A DNA stretch of 64,000 bases, taken from assembly GCF_039955095.1 (NCBI RefSeq), contig NZ_CP154878.1, positions 1,240,001-1,304,000 on the forward strand. The letters are read 5' to 3'. Each line of letters opens with the position of its first letter. Within the stretch, counting starts at the first letter, position 1. Below the pieces are notes generated by a model, which saw only the letters and a program-made list of their open reading frames with translations, made no database searches and was not told where the DNA came from. The position numbers and the translations under genes are program-made. Positions 33,292-43,920 of this stretch are shown one piece after another. This DNA is from Limosilactobacillus sp. WILCCON 0051. Its GTDB lineage: Bacteria; Bacillota; Bacilli; Lactobacillales; Lactobacillaceae.

Positions 33292-33325
33292 AAAGCCGCC
33301 ACGGAATTTACCGTGACGGCTTTTA
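33292..33325. terminator. Terminator after the Ldh2-family gene
   Basis: AAAGCCG-CACGG and CCGTG-CGGCTTTT pair around AATTTA. It may also serve the convergent esterase gene. Confidence 0.85.
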
Positions 33326-33381
33326 TGATGCCCTCAAACCGCTATGACCAGTGGCAATAAAATCAGCCGCAGCCATTAAAA

Positions 33382-34500
33382 TCATTTACCGTAACCAAAC
33401 TGGCTTAATTTTTGCATGATTGCCTGCGCTGCAACCATTCCCCCAGCCGCGTTCAAGTGCAGATGATCGCCAAAATCATAAATCTCTTTAAGACCACCAT
33501 CGCTATCAAGCAGCCATGGATCAAGATCAATGACCCACTCAAACCGTCGCAGTTCCTGGTTGATCAAAAGCCGCCGCTGCTGAGCATCAAGCAGCACGTT
33601 TTCTTGTTGTGGAGCCACGTGCGGTGAAAATGGCGGAATCGTTGTCAGAATCAACGGGCACCGCCGATCATCCAAGATTTGCTTTAGTCGACTGACCCCG
33701 GCTAGATATTGACCCGATGTTACCAGCTCATGCGCCGACTGACCGTCAATCAGCGGCAAAACCAGATCGTTGCTGCCAATCAGGGCAATAACTGGATGCG
33801 GACGCGAATCGGTTGACTGGGCGACTCTTTTAATCAGCGACTCACCAAACGTCTGATACAGCGGACCATCTTGCGGAGCATCATGAAGCAGCCGATTACC
33901 CGAGATGCCTGTGTTGACTACCACAGCCTGATTTAAAAGCTGCTTAATCAGTCCAGTTTCAATCATTCCCGTTTCTGCCAGGGAGTCGCCGGTCAGCTCA
34001 ATGATCGGCGTTTTTTTATCCGTCCAAACCTCTAAACAGCTGATGGAAAACCAGCCTTTGCGTGCCTGCCAGTTATGCGGCAAATGCGGCGCGGCGTTCT
34101 TAGTTCCGGCCATGATCGCGTTATAAAACGTTTCGTCATAGACACAGCTGAAATCGGCATAGGTCTGTTTTTGCGACGCCCGCATCCTAAAATAAAGCGG
34201 CTGACCGGCAACGACTTCAAACGGCAGCGCGTCCGTATGCACTGCCCCGTTACCGACAATGGCAATCTGCTTTTGCTGGCCACGAGTAATTGATTTTGCA
34301 TCGCTCATCTTTTCATCATGGCTGACGGTAAGCTCATCAAAAAACAGCGTCGCATCATTAAAACGGTTTTGCAGAATCAAACGCAGACCACTGCCGTCGA
34401 CTTGAGGCGTAATCTTGATCAGCGAAGTGAGTTCCTTCATCTTAAAAGGCAGCGCGCTGAAATCATGGGTCAAGCGGCTGCTGGCGATCTGCCATCCCAT
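33382..34500 (-). CDS. SGNH/GDSL-type hydrolase
   Basis: The protein has 372 residues. About 1-165 is a beta-rich N-terminal domain. The SGNH domain follows with block I ELTGDSLAETG, block II GISGNRLL, block III IGSNDLV and the C-terminal Asp/His in DHLHLNAAG. It is an esterase or deacetylase, probably on a carbohydrate. No signal peptide is visible, so it acts in the cytoplasm. The N-terminal domain is probably a carbohydrate-recognition or jelly-roll domain; this is inferred. Confidence 0.85.
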   Translation of the reverse strand: MGWQIASSRLTHDFSALPFKMKELTSLIKITPQVDGSGLRLILQNRFNDATLFFDELTVSHDEKMSDAKSITRGQQKQIAIVGNGAVHTDALPFEVVAGQPLYFRMRASQKQTYADFSCVYDETFYNAIMAGTKNAAPHLPHNWQARKGWFSISCLEVWTDKKTPIIELTGDSLAETGMIETGLIKQLLNQAVVVNTGISGNRLLHDAPQDGPLYQTFGESLIKRVAQSTDSRPHPVIALIGSNDLVLPLIDGQSAHELVTSGQYLAGVSRLKQILDDRRCPLILTTIPPFSPHVAPQQENVLLDAQQRRLLINQELRRFEWVIDLDPWLLDSDGGLKEIYDFGDHLHLNAAGGMVAAQAIMQKLSQFGYGK

Positions 34501-34530
34501 CTGGCCACCTTCTTTCTAATTTATTGCCAT

Positions 34531-34560
34531 AAAAAAGGCCGACGCTGTAATACGCCGGTC
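34531..34560 (-). terminator. Terminator of the pdh-lplA operon
   Basis: GACCGGCG and CGTCGGCC (one mismatch) form a stem followed on the minus strand by six T, downstream of lplA. Confidence 0.78.
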
Positions 34561-34634
34561 TTTTGCCTGCCGACCAATGACTGCCTGATCATCGCTTTAA
34601 GGCGTTGAAAAGCAGTCGCTGGGTGCTGGAAATT

Positions 34635-35654
34635 TTAATGCTGCTTGGTCAGCAGGTTGATAACAGCCTCGGGATCAATCCCAACAAAGTAGCGTTTCAG
34701 ATCAAGCTTGGCCAGTGCCTGCTGCATGGCATCCTGATCATAAGGCTGCCCGATCAAGGCGTTTTGGACATCGGCTACGTCACCGGTACCAAAGAAATCG
34801 CCATAGATCTTCAAGTCATTGATGCGGCCATCTTCAACCAGGAAACGGGCATCAATGGTTCCGCCATCGAAATGCTGCCGTTTTTTAACTGAGAACTTTG
34901 GTGACTTGCCATATACCCAGTCCCAATTATCGTAGTAGCGTTTTTCCAATTCAGAAATCGCTGCTTCATCTTCAGGCGTCAGCTGATATTCAAACTGCTT
35001 GGCCTTCTCGACCGAATCGACATGCCAGATGCGTTTGATCAATTCATCTCTAAACTGCTGCGTCGTCAGATTTTGAAATTCCGGCTTAAGGTATGGCTTA
35101 ACGTTGGTAACTCGCGCCCGTACCGATTTGATGCCTTTTGACTCGATTTTGTCTTTTGGGACGTGCAATGCAGAAGCAACCGCGCTGGTATCAACGTCAT
35201 ACATCAGCGTCCCGTGTGAAAAGGTCCGGCCGTTGCGCGTGTACATGGCATTGCCAGAAAATTTCTTGCCATCAATTACAATGTCGTTGCGTCCAGTGGT
35301 TTCCGCCCCGGTTGCGCCCATGTCATGCAGTGCATCAACGATTGGCTTGACCAGGTCCTTAAAGTCGCCGAATCGAATCTCATCGGCAGGAACGACAAAA
35401 CTAAAGCACATGTTGCCCAGATCCTGATACATCGCGCCGCCACCCGACAGACGCCGCGTAATCGTAATATCATGTTCACGACAGTACTCGGCATTGATTT
35501 CTTCCATCGTGTTTTGATTGCGTCCCACGATAATGCAAGGCTTTTCGATATAAAACAGCATAAATGGCAGCTTCATTTTGTCGCTGTTCATCAGATACTG
35601 CTCAGTTGCCAGATTGCGACGGATATCCTCACTAGGCATTGCTAAATATTGCAT
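34635..35654 (-). CDS. lplA: Lipoate-protein ligase
   Basis: The 339-residue protein attaches free lipoate to the E2 subunit of the pyruvate dehydrogenase encoded upstream. RRLSGGGAMYQDLGN (about 70) is the lipoyl-AMP loop, KFSGNAMYTRNGR contains the catalytic Lys, and there is a C-terminal accessory domain. It is the last gene of the pdh operon, 27 bp after lpd. Scavenging lipoate fits the usual lipoate auxotrophy of lactobacilli. Confidence 0.93.
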   Translation of the reverse strand: MQYLAMPSEDIRRNLATEQYLMNSDKMKLPFMLFYIEKPCIIVGRNQNTMEEINAEYCREHDITITRRLSGGGAMYQDLGNMCFSFVVPADEIRFGDFKDLVKPIVDALHDMGATGAETTGRNDIVIDGKKFSGNAMYTRNGRTFSHGTLMYDVDTSAVASALHVPKDKIESKGIKSVRARVTNVKPYLKPEFQNLTTQQFRDELIKRIWHVDSVEKAKQFEYQLTPEDEAAISELEKRYYDNWDWVYGKSPKFSVKKRQHFDGGTIDARFLVEDGRINDLKIYGDFFGTGDVADVQNALIGQPYDQDAMQQALAKLDLKRYFVGIDPEAVINLLTKQH

Positions 35655-35681
35655 TCGACACCACTGTTCCCTTCATCCAAT

Positions 35682-37085
35682 TTAAATATTGGTTGGCATT
35701 CCAAGGCCGACATCAGCAGCATCCATCAATGTTTCTGAAAGAGTTGGGTGCGGATGAATCGTCAATGCAATGTCATCAATCTCATTTCCTGATTCGATTG
35801 CCAAAGTCAGCTCACTGATCAGATCTGAAGCATCCGGCCCCACGATCTGAGCACCGACCATGACATGCGTGTCCTTCATAAATACCAGCCGGACAAAGCC
35901 TTCCGTTGCCTTCATGGATACGGCCCGACCATTAGCCATGAATGGGAACTTGGCAGTCTTGACGTCCAATCCCTTTTCTTTTGCCTCAGATTCAGTCAGC
36001 CCAGTCGTGGCAATCTCATTGTCAAGATAGCAGACAGCCGGCATTGCGTGGTAGTCGACGGTTGTTGGCTTGCCAGAGATTGCTTCGGCAGCGACCTTGC
36101 CTTCATAGCTGGCCTTGTGTGCTAACGCGGCACCAGCAACGATATCGCCAATCGCAAAGATGTTCTTGACGCTGGTTCGTCCTTGCGCGTCAACCTCGAT
36201 TAAGCCGCGTTTGTCAAGCTTGATGCCGGCTTGTTCAAGGCCCATGTCTTTAGTGTTGGGACGCCGGCCGACGGAAACGACGACATAATCGGCAGCCACC
36301 GTATGTTCTTGGTCGCCAACGGCATAGGTAACCTTTACGCCATCTTCGGTTTGTTCAGCCTGCTTAGCCATGGCACTGGTAATCACGTCAATTCCCTTAG
36401 CCTTAAAGTCTTTAAGTGCAACCTTGACCAGATCGGGTTCATAGTTGCCCAGAATCGACTTGGTACCTTCCAGAATCGTAACGTGTGCTCCAAAGTTGGC
36501 ATAGGCATTGGCTAATTCGCTGCCAATGTAGCCTCCGCCAATAATGACCAATTCCTTTGGCACTTCCTTTAAAGCCAGCGCGCCGGTTGAATCCAGAACG
36601 CGACCTTCAAACTTAAAGCCTGGAATTTCAATTGGATGACTGCCCATTGCCAAGATCAGATGCTTAAACGTGTAGGTCTGACCATGCTGATCATTGATAA
36701 CGCGCAGGCTGTGGTCGTTTTTGAGATAAGCCGTTCCCTTGATCAATTCAATCTTGTGCTCTTTGAACAGGAAACCAACCCCATTGGTCATGCGCTTTAC
36801 GACGCTGTTCTTAAATGCCTGAACCTTTTCAAAATCAAGCTTGGCATCGCTGACTTCAACGCCTTGATCAGCTGAGTTCTTGGCCGTTTGATAGTTATGG
36901 CCAACCTGAATCAAAGCCTTTGATGGAATACAGCCGACATTTAAGCAAACACCGCCAAGATAGGTACTTTCCACTACGGCAACCTTTTGTCCCATTTCGG
37001 CAGCGTGAACGGCAGCAACATAGCCGCCAGGGCCCGCGCCAACTACGATGGTATCCAAATCAATTGCAAAATCACCAACAACCAT
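35682..37085 (-). CDS. pdhD: Dihydrolipoyl dehydrogenase (E3)
   Basis: The protein has 467 residues. The FAD motif VVGAGPGGYVAAVHA, redox disulfide CLNVGC in GGVCLNVGCIPSK, NAD motif IIGGGYIGSELANAY and C-terminal HPHPTLSE catalytic His-Glu pair are present. It reoxidises the dihydrolipoyl arm of PdhC with NAD+. It starts 6 bp after the pdhC stop. Confidence 0.95.
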   Translation of the reverse strand: MVVGDFAIDLDTIVVGAGPGGYVAAVHAAEMGQKVAVVESTYLGGVCLNVGCIPSKALIQVGHNYQTAKNSADQGVEVSDAKLDFEKVQAFKNSVVKRMTNGVGFLFKEHKIELIKGTAYLKNDHSLRVINDQHGQTYTFKHLILAMGSHPIEIPGFKFEGRVLDSTGALALKEVPKELVIIGGGYIGSELANAYANFGAHVTILEGTKSILGNYEPDLVKVALKDFKAKGIDVITSAMAKQAEQTEDGVKVTYAVGDQEHTVAADYVVVSVGRRPNTKDMGLEQAGIKLDKRGLIEVDAQGRTSVKNIFAIGDIVAGAALAHKASYEGKVAAEAISGKPTTVDYHAMPAVCYLDNEIATTGLTESEAKEKGLDVKTAKFPFMANGRAVSMKATEGFVRLVFMKDTHVMVGAQIVGPDASDLISELTLAIESGNEIDDIALTIHPHPTLSETLMDAADVGLGMPTNI

Positions 37086-37091
37086 GCCTGA

Positions 37092-38423
37092 TCACCCTTC
37101 CATCAATAACAGTTCTGGATCACTCAACAATTCCTTGAGCCGGTTCATTGCCCGCTGTGCCGTACCACCGTCAATTACCCGGTGATCGCAGGCCAGCGAC
37201 AGTTTCAAGACCTTGGCAACCTTGATTTCGTGATCAACAACGACTGGTTCTTCAACAATGCGTCCCATACCCAGGATGGCTACTTCCGGCCAGTTGATGA
37301 TTGGCGTAAAGAAGCCGCCGCCAATTGAGCCGATATTGGTGATCGACATGCCAGTGTGGCTCATATCATCACCAGAAAGCTTGCCTTCCTTAGCCTTTTC
37401 GGTATTGGCGCTGATTTGACGCGCGATGTCAAACAGACTCATGGAATCAGCATGCTTAACGTTTGGTACGAACAGACCGCGATCCGTGTCCGTAGCAATA
37501 CCGACGTTGATGTAGTCACGGTAGACGATCTTTTGGTCAGCCATGTCCACCATTGAGTTAAAGATTGGGTATTCCTTCATGATTACGGCCAGTGCCTTGG
37601 TCAGGTAGGCCATAAACGTCAGGTGAACGCCATGCTCTTTAGCCAGTTCCTTGTACTTCTTGCGGTGATCCCAAAGCTTGTCAACCACTACGTCATCAAA
37701 GACATGAATCATTGGAATCTGCTGTACGGAGCGGATCATGGCCTTAGCCGTTGCCTTGCGAACTGGCGTCATCTTTTCATCGTGCAGTGGCCATTCAGCG
37801 GAACCCTTTGGCAGTGCTGGCTGTTCAATAGCAACCGCACCTGCCGTTTGAGGCGTTTCCGGTTCAGCAGCAGCTGGGGCAGCCTTGGCACCGCCAGCCA
37901 AGAAGGCGTCAACGTCAGTCTTTAGAATCTGGCCATGACGACCGGTACCGGCAATCTGAGCCAAATCGGCACCTTTTTCGCGTGCATAGCGACGTACGGC
38001 TGGCATTGCCAGTACTGGCAGGGAGTGGTCGGCAGCACTAGGAGCAGCCGCTGGAGCAGAAGCGGCTGGCGCTGATGCTGGGGCAACTGAAGCAGTGCTT
38101 GGTGCTGGGGCGGCACTTGGCTCAGGAGCAGCACTGGCATCGCTTTCTGCTTCGGCACCGGCATCAACATTACCTTGACCATCAGCAACCTCAAATTCGA
38201 TCAGTACTTGGCCAACCGTAACATCGTCGCCCTTTTCAAAATTGATCTTGGTTACCTTGCCATCGACTGGTGATGGAATTTCAGAGGTTGACTTGTCGTT
38301 TTCGATTTCAACCATATCGGCGTCTTTTTGAATGGTGTCGCCAACCTTAACGTGCCATTCGCCAATCGTGCCTTCTGCCATCCCTTCACCAAGTTCTGGC
38401 ATTTTGAATTCATATTTGCTCAT
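37092..38423 (-). CDS. pdhC: Pyruvate dehydrogenase E2, dihydrolipoyl acetyltransferase
   Basis: The protein has 443 residues. It has one lipoyl domain (1-80, lipoyl Lys in [10 protein letters not shown]), an Ala/Pro-rich swinging linker (about 85-130), the peripheral subunit-binding domain (about 140-175) and the catalytic domain with HRVIDGG near the end. Only a single lipoyl domain is present. Confidence 0.95.
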   Translation of the reverse strand: MSKYEFKMPELGEGMAEGTIGEWHVKVGDTIQKDADMVEIENDKSTSEIPSPVDGKVTKINFEKGDDVTVGQVLIEFEVADGQGNVDAGAEAESDASAAPEPSAAPAPSTASVAPASAPAASAPAAAPSAADHSLPVLAMPAVRRYAREKGADLAQIAGTGRHGQILKTDVDAFLAGGAKAAPAAAEPETPQTAGAVAIEQPALPKGSAEWPLHDEKMTPVRKATAKAMIRSVQQIPMIHVFDDVVVDKLWDHRKKYKELAKEHGVHLTFMAYLTKALAVIMKEYPIFNSMVDMADQKIVYRDYINVGIATDTDRGLFVPNVKHADSMSLFDIARQISANTEKAKEGKLSGDDMSHTGMSITNIGSIGGGFFTPIINWPEVAILGMGRIVEEPVVVDHEIKVAKVLKLSLACDHRVIDGGTAQRAMNRLKELLSDPELLLMEG

Positions 38424-38441
38424 TGATCTTCCACCTCGCGA

Positions 38442-39419
38442 TTAAAAGTTGACGGTTTCCTTAACCTTGTCAACGATATCTTGCTTGTTAGGCAGCCATA
38501 CTTCTTCGGCATCACTGAATGGATATGGCGTGTCCGGAGCAGCTACCCGCGCAATTGGTGCATCCAGGTACAAAATGCCTTTTTCACCGATCAGCGAGGC
38601 CAACTGACCACCAACGCCGGCTTGCTTTTGAGCTTCTTGAACCAGTACGACGCGGCCCGTCTTCTTAACGGATTCCAGGATCGTATCTTCATCAAGCGGT
38701 GCCAGCGTACGCAGGTCAACGACTTCAGCATTGATGCCTTCCTTGGCCAGTTCATCAGCAGCTGCCAGACTTTCTTGAACCATGTAGCCATACGTGATGA
38801 TGGATACGTCAGTGCCCTCGCGCTTGACGGCTGCCTTGTCCAATGGAACAGTGTAGGCTTCATCAGGCACTTCTTCTTTGATCGAGCGGTAAAGCTTCAT
38901 GTGTTCACAGAAGAAGACCGGATCATCAGAGCGGATTGCCGAGATCAAAAGTCCCTTGGCGTCATAAGGACCACTTGGCGCAACCACGCGCAGCCCAGGA
39001 ACCTGAGTCAGCAGGCCTTCAAAGCTGTCTGAGTGCAGTTCTGGCGTGTGTACCCCACCACCAAATGGAGCCCGCACCGTGATTGGGAACTTGCGCGTGC
39101 CACCCATCCGGAAGCGGTAGCGCGCCATCTGACCAGCCAGCTCATCAAAGGCTTCGTAGATAAAGCCCATAAACTGCAGTTCTGGTACGGGACGGAAGCC
39201 TTCCAGCGCCATCCCGTTAGCCAGCCCGATAATGCCGGATTCAGCCAGCGGCGTGTCGAATACGCGATCGTTGCCATATTTTTCCTGCAGACCATCAGTT
39301 GCCCGGAAGACACCACCGTTTTTACCAACGTCTTCACCAAAGATCATTACCTTGTCATCATGAGCAAGCTCTTCATCCATGGCAGCCGTGATTGCCTTGA
39401 TCATTGTCATCTTAGCCAT
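38442..39419 (-). CDS. pdhB: Pyruvate dehydrogenase E1 beta subunit
   Basis: This 325-residue transketolase-like protein has [15 protein letters not shown], the TPP-contacting [12 protein letters not shown] segment and the C-terminal [10 protein letters not shown]. It starts 2 bp after pdhA and forms the alpha2beta2 E1 with it. Confidence 0.95.
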   Translation of the reverse strand: MAKMTMIKAITAAMDEELAHDDKVMIFGEDVGKNGGVFRATDGLQEKYGNDRVFDTPLAESGIIGLANGMALEGFRPVPELQFMGFIYEAFDELAGQMARYRFRMGGTRKFPITVRAPFGGGVHTPELHSDSFEGLLTQVPGLRVVAPSGPYDAKGLLISAIRSDDPVFFCEHMKLYRSIKEEVPDEAYTVPLDKAAVKREGTDVSIITYGYMVQESLAAADELAKEGINAEVVDLRTLAPLDEDTILESVKKTGRVVLVQEAQKQAGVGGQLASLIGEKGILYLDAPIARVAAPDTPYPFSDAEEVWLPNKQDIVDKVKETVNF

Positions 39420-39421
39420 GA

Positions 39422-40513
39422 TTACTTAGCCTCCTTTGCTTGGTAAGCATCCAGCTCTTTTTGAATTGCTGGCGGCGTAACCACATACTCGTTTTGCATC
39501 AGTTCGGTAACGGTCTGCGTTGGCTGTGATTCAACTTCCTGCATTGCGTCATCGACTTCCTTGTTGGCTGCTTCAACGCAGGCCTTTTCCTGGTCTTCAT
39601 CCCAAAGGCCCTTGCTCTCTAAGAACTTGCGCATCCGAATCAGTGGATCCTTCTTCAGCCAGATATCTTCTTCATCTTCGGAACGGTAACGACGTGGCAC
39701 GTCACCAGCCGTCGTGTGCGGTCCATAACGGTAGCACAGCGTTTCGATCAGGACGGGACCATTGCCGGCCGTGATCCAGTCACGAGCCTGCTTGGCAACG
39801 CTGTAGACAGCCAAGGCATCCATCCCATCAACCTGCAGTCCAGGAATCCCGCTGGCAACAGCCTTTTGAGCCAAGGTTGGCGCTGCCGTCTGAGCCTTTC
39901 TTGGAACCGAGATTGCGTACAGGTTGTTTTGTACGAAGAACAGGGCCGGTGCTTTAAAGGCACTGGCAAAGTTGACCCCTTCATAAAAGTCACCCTGTGA
40001 GGTACCGCCATCACCAGTGTAGGTGTAGGCAACGTTCTTGGCACCCTTCTTCTTCAGACCAAGTGCCACGCCGGCCGTCTGGGCATATTGGGCACCGATG
40101 ATGATCTGAGGCGGAACGGCATTTAATTCCTCAGGGTACTTGTTGCCGTTAACGTGGCCCTTGCTCCACAAGAATCCCTTCCACATTGGCAGACCGTGCT
40201 TAACCAGCTGTGGCACGTCACGGTAGCCGCCGAGCAGAAAGTCATCCTTGCTCATTGCGAAGTTGGAACCCATTTGACTGGCTTCCTCACCGGCAGTCGG
40301 GGCAAAGAATCCCAACCGGCCCTGCCGACAAAGCTTCATGGTACGGTCACCCAATACTCGCGACCAAACCATCTGCTTAAACAGTTCAACCAACTCTTCA
40401 TCACTCAGGTCAGGCATCAAATCGGGGTTGACGACTTTGCCATCTTCGTCCAGAACTTGAAGCGGCTTGATTTCGGGGTTATGTTTCAGCTCCTCAAAAT
40501 CCAACTTTTTCAT
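39422..40513 (-). CDS. pdhA: Pyruvate dehydrogenase E1 alpha subunit
   Basis: The protein has 363 residues. The thiamine-diphosphate motif [17 protein letters not shown]...QNN (about 168-200) and the [10 protein letters not shown] phosphorylation-loop region are present. AAGGAGGTTG precedes ATG 40513. It heads pdhABCD-lplA; a cre-like box lies 27 bp upstream. Confidence 0.95.
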   Translation of the reverse strand: MKKLDFEELKHNPEIKPLQVLDEDGKVVNPDLMPDLSDEELVELFKQMVWSRVLGDRTMKLCRQGRLGFFAPTAGEEASQMGSNFAMSKDDFLLGGYRDVPQLVKHGLPMWKGFLWSKGHVNGNKYPEELNAVPPQIIIGAQYAQTAGVALGLKKKGAKNVAYTYTGDGGTSQGDFYEGVNFASAFKAPALFFVQNNLYAISVPRKAQTAAPTLAQKAVASGIPGLQVDGMDALAVYSVAKQARDWITAGNGPVLIETLCYRYGPHTTAGDVPRRYRSEDEEDIWLKKDPLIRMRKFLESKGLWDEDQEKACVEAANKEVDDAMQEVESQPTQTVTELMQNEYVVTPPAIQKELDAYQAKEAK

Positions 40514-40539
40514 CTAGAACAACCTCCTTTAATAAACAA

Positions 40540-40552
40540 TGAAACGCTTACA
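40540..40552. promoter_or_regulatory. cre-like site upstream of pdhA
   Basis: TGAAACGCTTACA resembles the CcpA consensus TGWAANCGNTNWCA but lacks one central base. It sits between a TATAAA-like -10 and the ribosome site on the minus strand. CcpA control of pdh is plausible, though the site is imperfect. Confidence 0.4.
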
Positions 40553-40596
40553 CTTATAGTTTTATAACATTTTTTTGAAAAATCAAGTCTTTTTTC

Positions 40597-40644
40597 GAAA
40601 AAACGAGGAAAACATCATCTTTTTAAGAAAACGTTTTCCTCGTT
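40597..40644 (-). terminator. ldh terminator
   Basis: AACGAGGAAAAC and GTTTTCCTCGTT form a perfect 12-bp stem followed by six T on the minus strand. Confidence 0.92.
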
Positions 40645-40658
40645 GATTTTGTGAAATA

Positions 40659-41666
<1,008 letters not shown>

Positions 41667-42401
41667 TTATTTCATGAACAGGTTGACGTAGATTGGAACC
41701 AGAATGTCCATTGCCAACGAAACGATAACTACGGCAACCGAAGCCATTGCCCCTTCAATTGAACCTAATTGCAGCGCCTTGGCAGAACCAACCGTGTGGC
41801 CAGCAGAACCCAGACCCAGACCAGTACCAACCTTGGAAATCTTCTTCAAGCGGAAGATCTTGATCAAGAAGTTGGCCAGGGCGTAGATGATGACGGCGTT
41901 TAAAATACATGCCATGGCAGTAACGGCAGGGTCACCGCCAACCCCCTTGGCAATTGGCATGGCAACAGCAGTCGTTGCGGCTTGTGGCAGCATGGCAGCC
42001 GTGGAAACTCGCGACAGACCAAACAGCTTGGAAACCAGTTGAATCCCAAACAAGGAGATAAAGCCACCGACAAACAGCGTCAAAACAATATCAAGCCAGT
42101 ACTTCTTGAAAATATCATTTCGACGATACAGCGGAATGGCAAACGCAACCGTAGCCGGGTTTAAGAACCAGAAGATGATGTTTCCGCCCGGCAGGTAGTA
42201 CTTAGTGTAGACGGCTGCCGTCGTAGATCCGATGCCCTTAGCCCAGATTGCCAGAACCGCAATTCCAAAGACCATTCCGACCAAAAGCGGCGTAAACAAG
42301 AAGAACCCATGACTGATCTTAAACAGCCACATCCCTAAAAGATAACCAGCCAGTGAGATTAAGATACCGGTATAAGGCAATACCATTGATTGACTAAACA
42401 T
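41667..42401 (-). CDS. lrgB: LrgB-family membrane protein (pyruvate transporter subunit PftB-like)
   Basis: This 244-residue LrgB/CidB protein has about seven membrane segments and the conserved GVGGDPAVTAMACILNA and GLGSAGHTVGSAKA stretches. LrgAB was first linked to autolysis. In Bacillus (PftAB) and Streptococcus mutans it moves pyruvate under LytST control. The ldh and pdh neighbours favour the pyruvate role. Confidence 0.9.
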   Translation of the reverse strand: MFSQSMVLPYTGILISLAGYLLGMWLFKISHGFFLFTPLLVGMVFGIAVLAIWAKGIGSTTAAVYTKYYLPGGNIIFWFLNPATVAFAIPLYRRNDIFKKYWLDIVLTLFVGGFISLFGIQLVSKLFGLSRVSTAAMLPQAATTAVAMPIAKGVGGDPAVTAMACILNAVIIYALANFLIKIFRLKKISKVGTGLGLGSAGHTVGSAKALQLGSIEGAMASVAVVIVSLAMDILVPIYVNLFMK

Positions 42402-42430
42402 TTTTAATCCTCCCTTTTCTCGTACACGGC

Positions 42431-42907
42431 TTAGTGAGCCATATGCTGCGTGCCCGCGTGACTTGCATTTGAGCTTGACGCTGTGTTTGACTGCTTATGT
42501 GCCAAGCGTTCATGCAGCTTAACAAAGAAGTTGCCCACGTAAGCAATTACGACCAGCAGGATAATCGTGGAGATGATGATGACGCAGATATCCTGAAGAC
42601 CTTCACGCTTCATCAGTCCCAGACTGCCACAGAGCTGAACGCCAGATGGCACGAATAGAAAGGCAATCATACTGATCATAAAGTCGCCAAACTTTTCAAC
42701 CTGCTCCAGTTTAACGATGTGAGCTGCCAACAGAATGTAGAGCAGCACCATCCCAATCAGTGGCGTTGGTACTACGAAACTAGCTGGGAACAAATCTGAA
42801 ATCAGCTGTGAGACAAACAGAATAGCGGCAAAAATGCCCATTTGTACCAGAATTGGCGCTGCCTTTTTTTCTTCCTTGGCTGACGCTTGTTTTTCCTTCT
42901 TATCCAT
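42431..42907 (-). CDS. lrgA: LrgA-family holin-like membrane protein (PftA-like)
   Basis: The protein has 158 residues with four membrane segments. The core runs from ILFVSQLISDLFPASFVVP to MIAFLFVPSGVQ, as in LrgA/CidA. An unusual Lys/Glu-rich cytoplasmic N-terminus (residues 2-17) and a Ser/His-rich tail flank it. It is the first gene of lrgA-lrgB-ldh, with LytTR-like boxes upstream. Confidence 0.9.
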   Translation of the reverse strand: MDKKEKQASAKEEKKAAPILVQMGIFAAILFVSQLISDLFPASFVVPTPLIGMVLLYILLAAHIVKLEQVEKFGDFMISMIAFLFVPSGVQLCGSLGLMKREGLQDICVIIISTIILLVVIAYVGNFFVKLHERLAHKQSNTASSSNASHAGTQHMAH

Positions 42908-42956
42908 GTTGTTTTCCCTTCCCTCAAATCAATCCGAAAATATCATAAAAAATAAT

Positions 42957-43025
42957 TGCAGTTAATCTTATTTAAGATGGCCATCTTTGATATCGATTAC
43001 ACAATGTATTGTAGTTAATCTTATT
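42957..43025. promoter_or_regulatory. Paired LytTR-type boxes and a palindrome upstream of lrgA
   Basis: TGCAGTTAATCTTATT (42957-42972) and TGTAGTTAATCTTATT (43010-43025) differ at one base and are 53 bp apart, five helical turns. Between them lies the perfect palindrome AAGATGGCCATCTT (42974-42987). The nearer copy abuts the -35 region of a TATGAT promoter for lrgA. CAGTTAAT matches the loose LytTR-family box. LytR is encoded immediately upstream. Confidence 0.65.
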
Positions 43026-43118
43026 GATTTTGTGTTAGTTTTCACATTGATTGACAGAATTTGACGATGAAATGCCTTTACCGGCTGCTGAGATGCCCTG
43101 AGGATTCTTTTTTGACAA

Positions 43119-43158
43119 AATAAAAAGCACTGAATGCATTATCTTAACATTCAATGCT
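43119..43158 (-). terminator. lytSR terminator
   Basis: AGCATTGAATG and CATTCAGTGCT (one G-U) are followed by TTTTTATTTT on the minus strand. Confidence 0.85.
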
Positions 43159-43182
43159 TGTGCAAATATTAGACAATTCGAG

Positions 43183-43920
43183 CTACTGCAGTCCGATTGC
43201 CTTCTTGGTTTTAGCCACATATGACCTGCTGACTGGAATTTTGCTGCCGTCTTTTAACGTTAGCTCGTAGGTATGATTAAAACTGGGCTGCATTTCGTCA
43301 ATCTCGTCCAGATTAACAATAAATCCCCGATGAATCCGCAAAAAATGCTTTGGATCCAAGAGCTGAGCAATACTGGTTAGCGTCTGCCGACTGATCAAGA
43401 GCTTATCGTTTCTGAGATGCAGATGCGTGTAGCCGCCTTGGGTCTCAATATACATCACATCGCGTTTTTGAATCACCATCGTCTTGTCATCAATCGTAAT
43501 CGACAGCCGCGGATTCTGCCAGGCAGTCTGTTCAGCAACGTCTTCTGACTGTTCCGCATTGCCCAAAAGCTTGGCGACTCTGGCAACGGCTTCGTTGATT
43601 CGATCCGGGTCAAACGGCTTTAAAACATAGTCAACGGCCGCTTCATTAAACGCATCGATTGCGTAGTTGTCATAAGCCGTGGCAAAAACGATTGCTGGTG
43701 GCTGAGGCAGCTTTTTCCAACGTCTGGCCAGTGCCATACCGTTGCCATCATCTAGTTTGATGTCCAAAAAGACCAGATCGGGATGCGTGGCATTGACTTT
43801 TTGATCAGCCGTCATCACCCCATCGGCCTCATCAATCTGATTGACCAGCGTGTTTTTCTCCAATAGATAGTGCAGTTCATTTCTGGCCAGCGGTTCATCA
43901 TCAACAATCAGTACTTTCAT
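43183..43920 (-). CDS. lytR: LytTR-family response regulator
   Basis: The protein has 245 residues. An N-terminal receiver domain has acidic DDEP, phosphoacceptor Asp in VFLDIKLDDG and Lys in VLKPFD. A C-terminal LytTR DNA-binding domain (about 145-245) has RDVMYIETQGGYTHLHL and the HRGFIVNLDEI motif. The ATG shares one base with the lytS stop. It probably activates lrgA-lrgB-ldh through the repeats at 42957-43025. Confidence 0.93.
   Translation of the reverse strand: MKVLIVDDEPLARNELHYLLEKNTLVNQIDEADGVMTADQKVNATHPDLVFLDIKLDDGNGMALARRWKKLPQPPAIVFATAYDNYAIDAFNEAAVDYVLKPFDPDRINEAVARVAKLLGNAEQSEDVAEQTAWQNPRLSITIDDKTMVIQKRDVMYIETQGGYTHLHLRNDKLLISRQTLTSIAQLLDPKHFLRIHRGFIVNLDEIDEMQPSFNHTYELTLKDGSKIPVSRSYVAKTKKAIGLQ

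Noticed and set aside
40540..40552. Firm call of CcpA control of pdhA
   Set aside because: The cre-like box is one base short in its centre; I list it only as cre-like.
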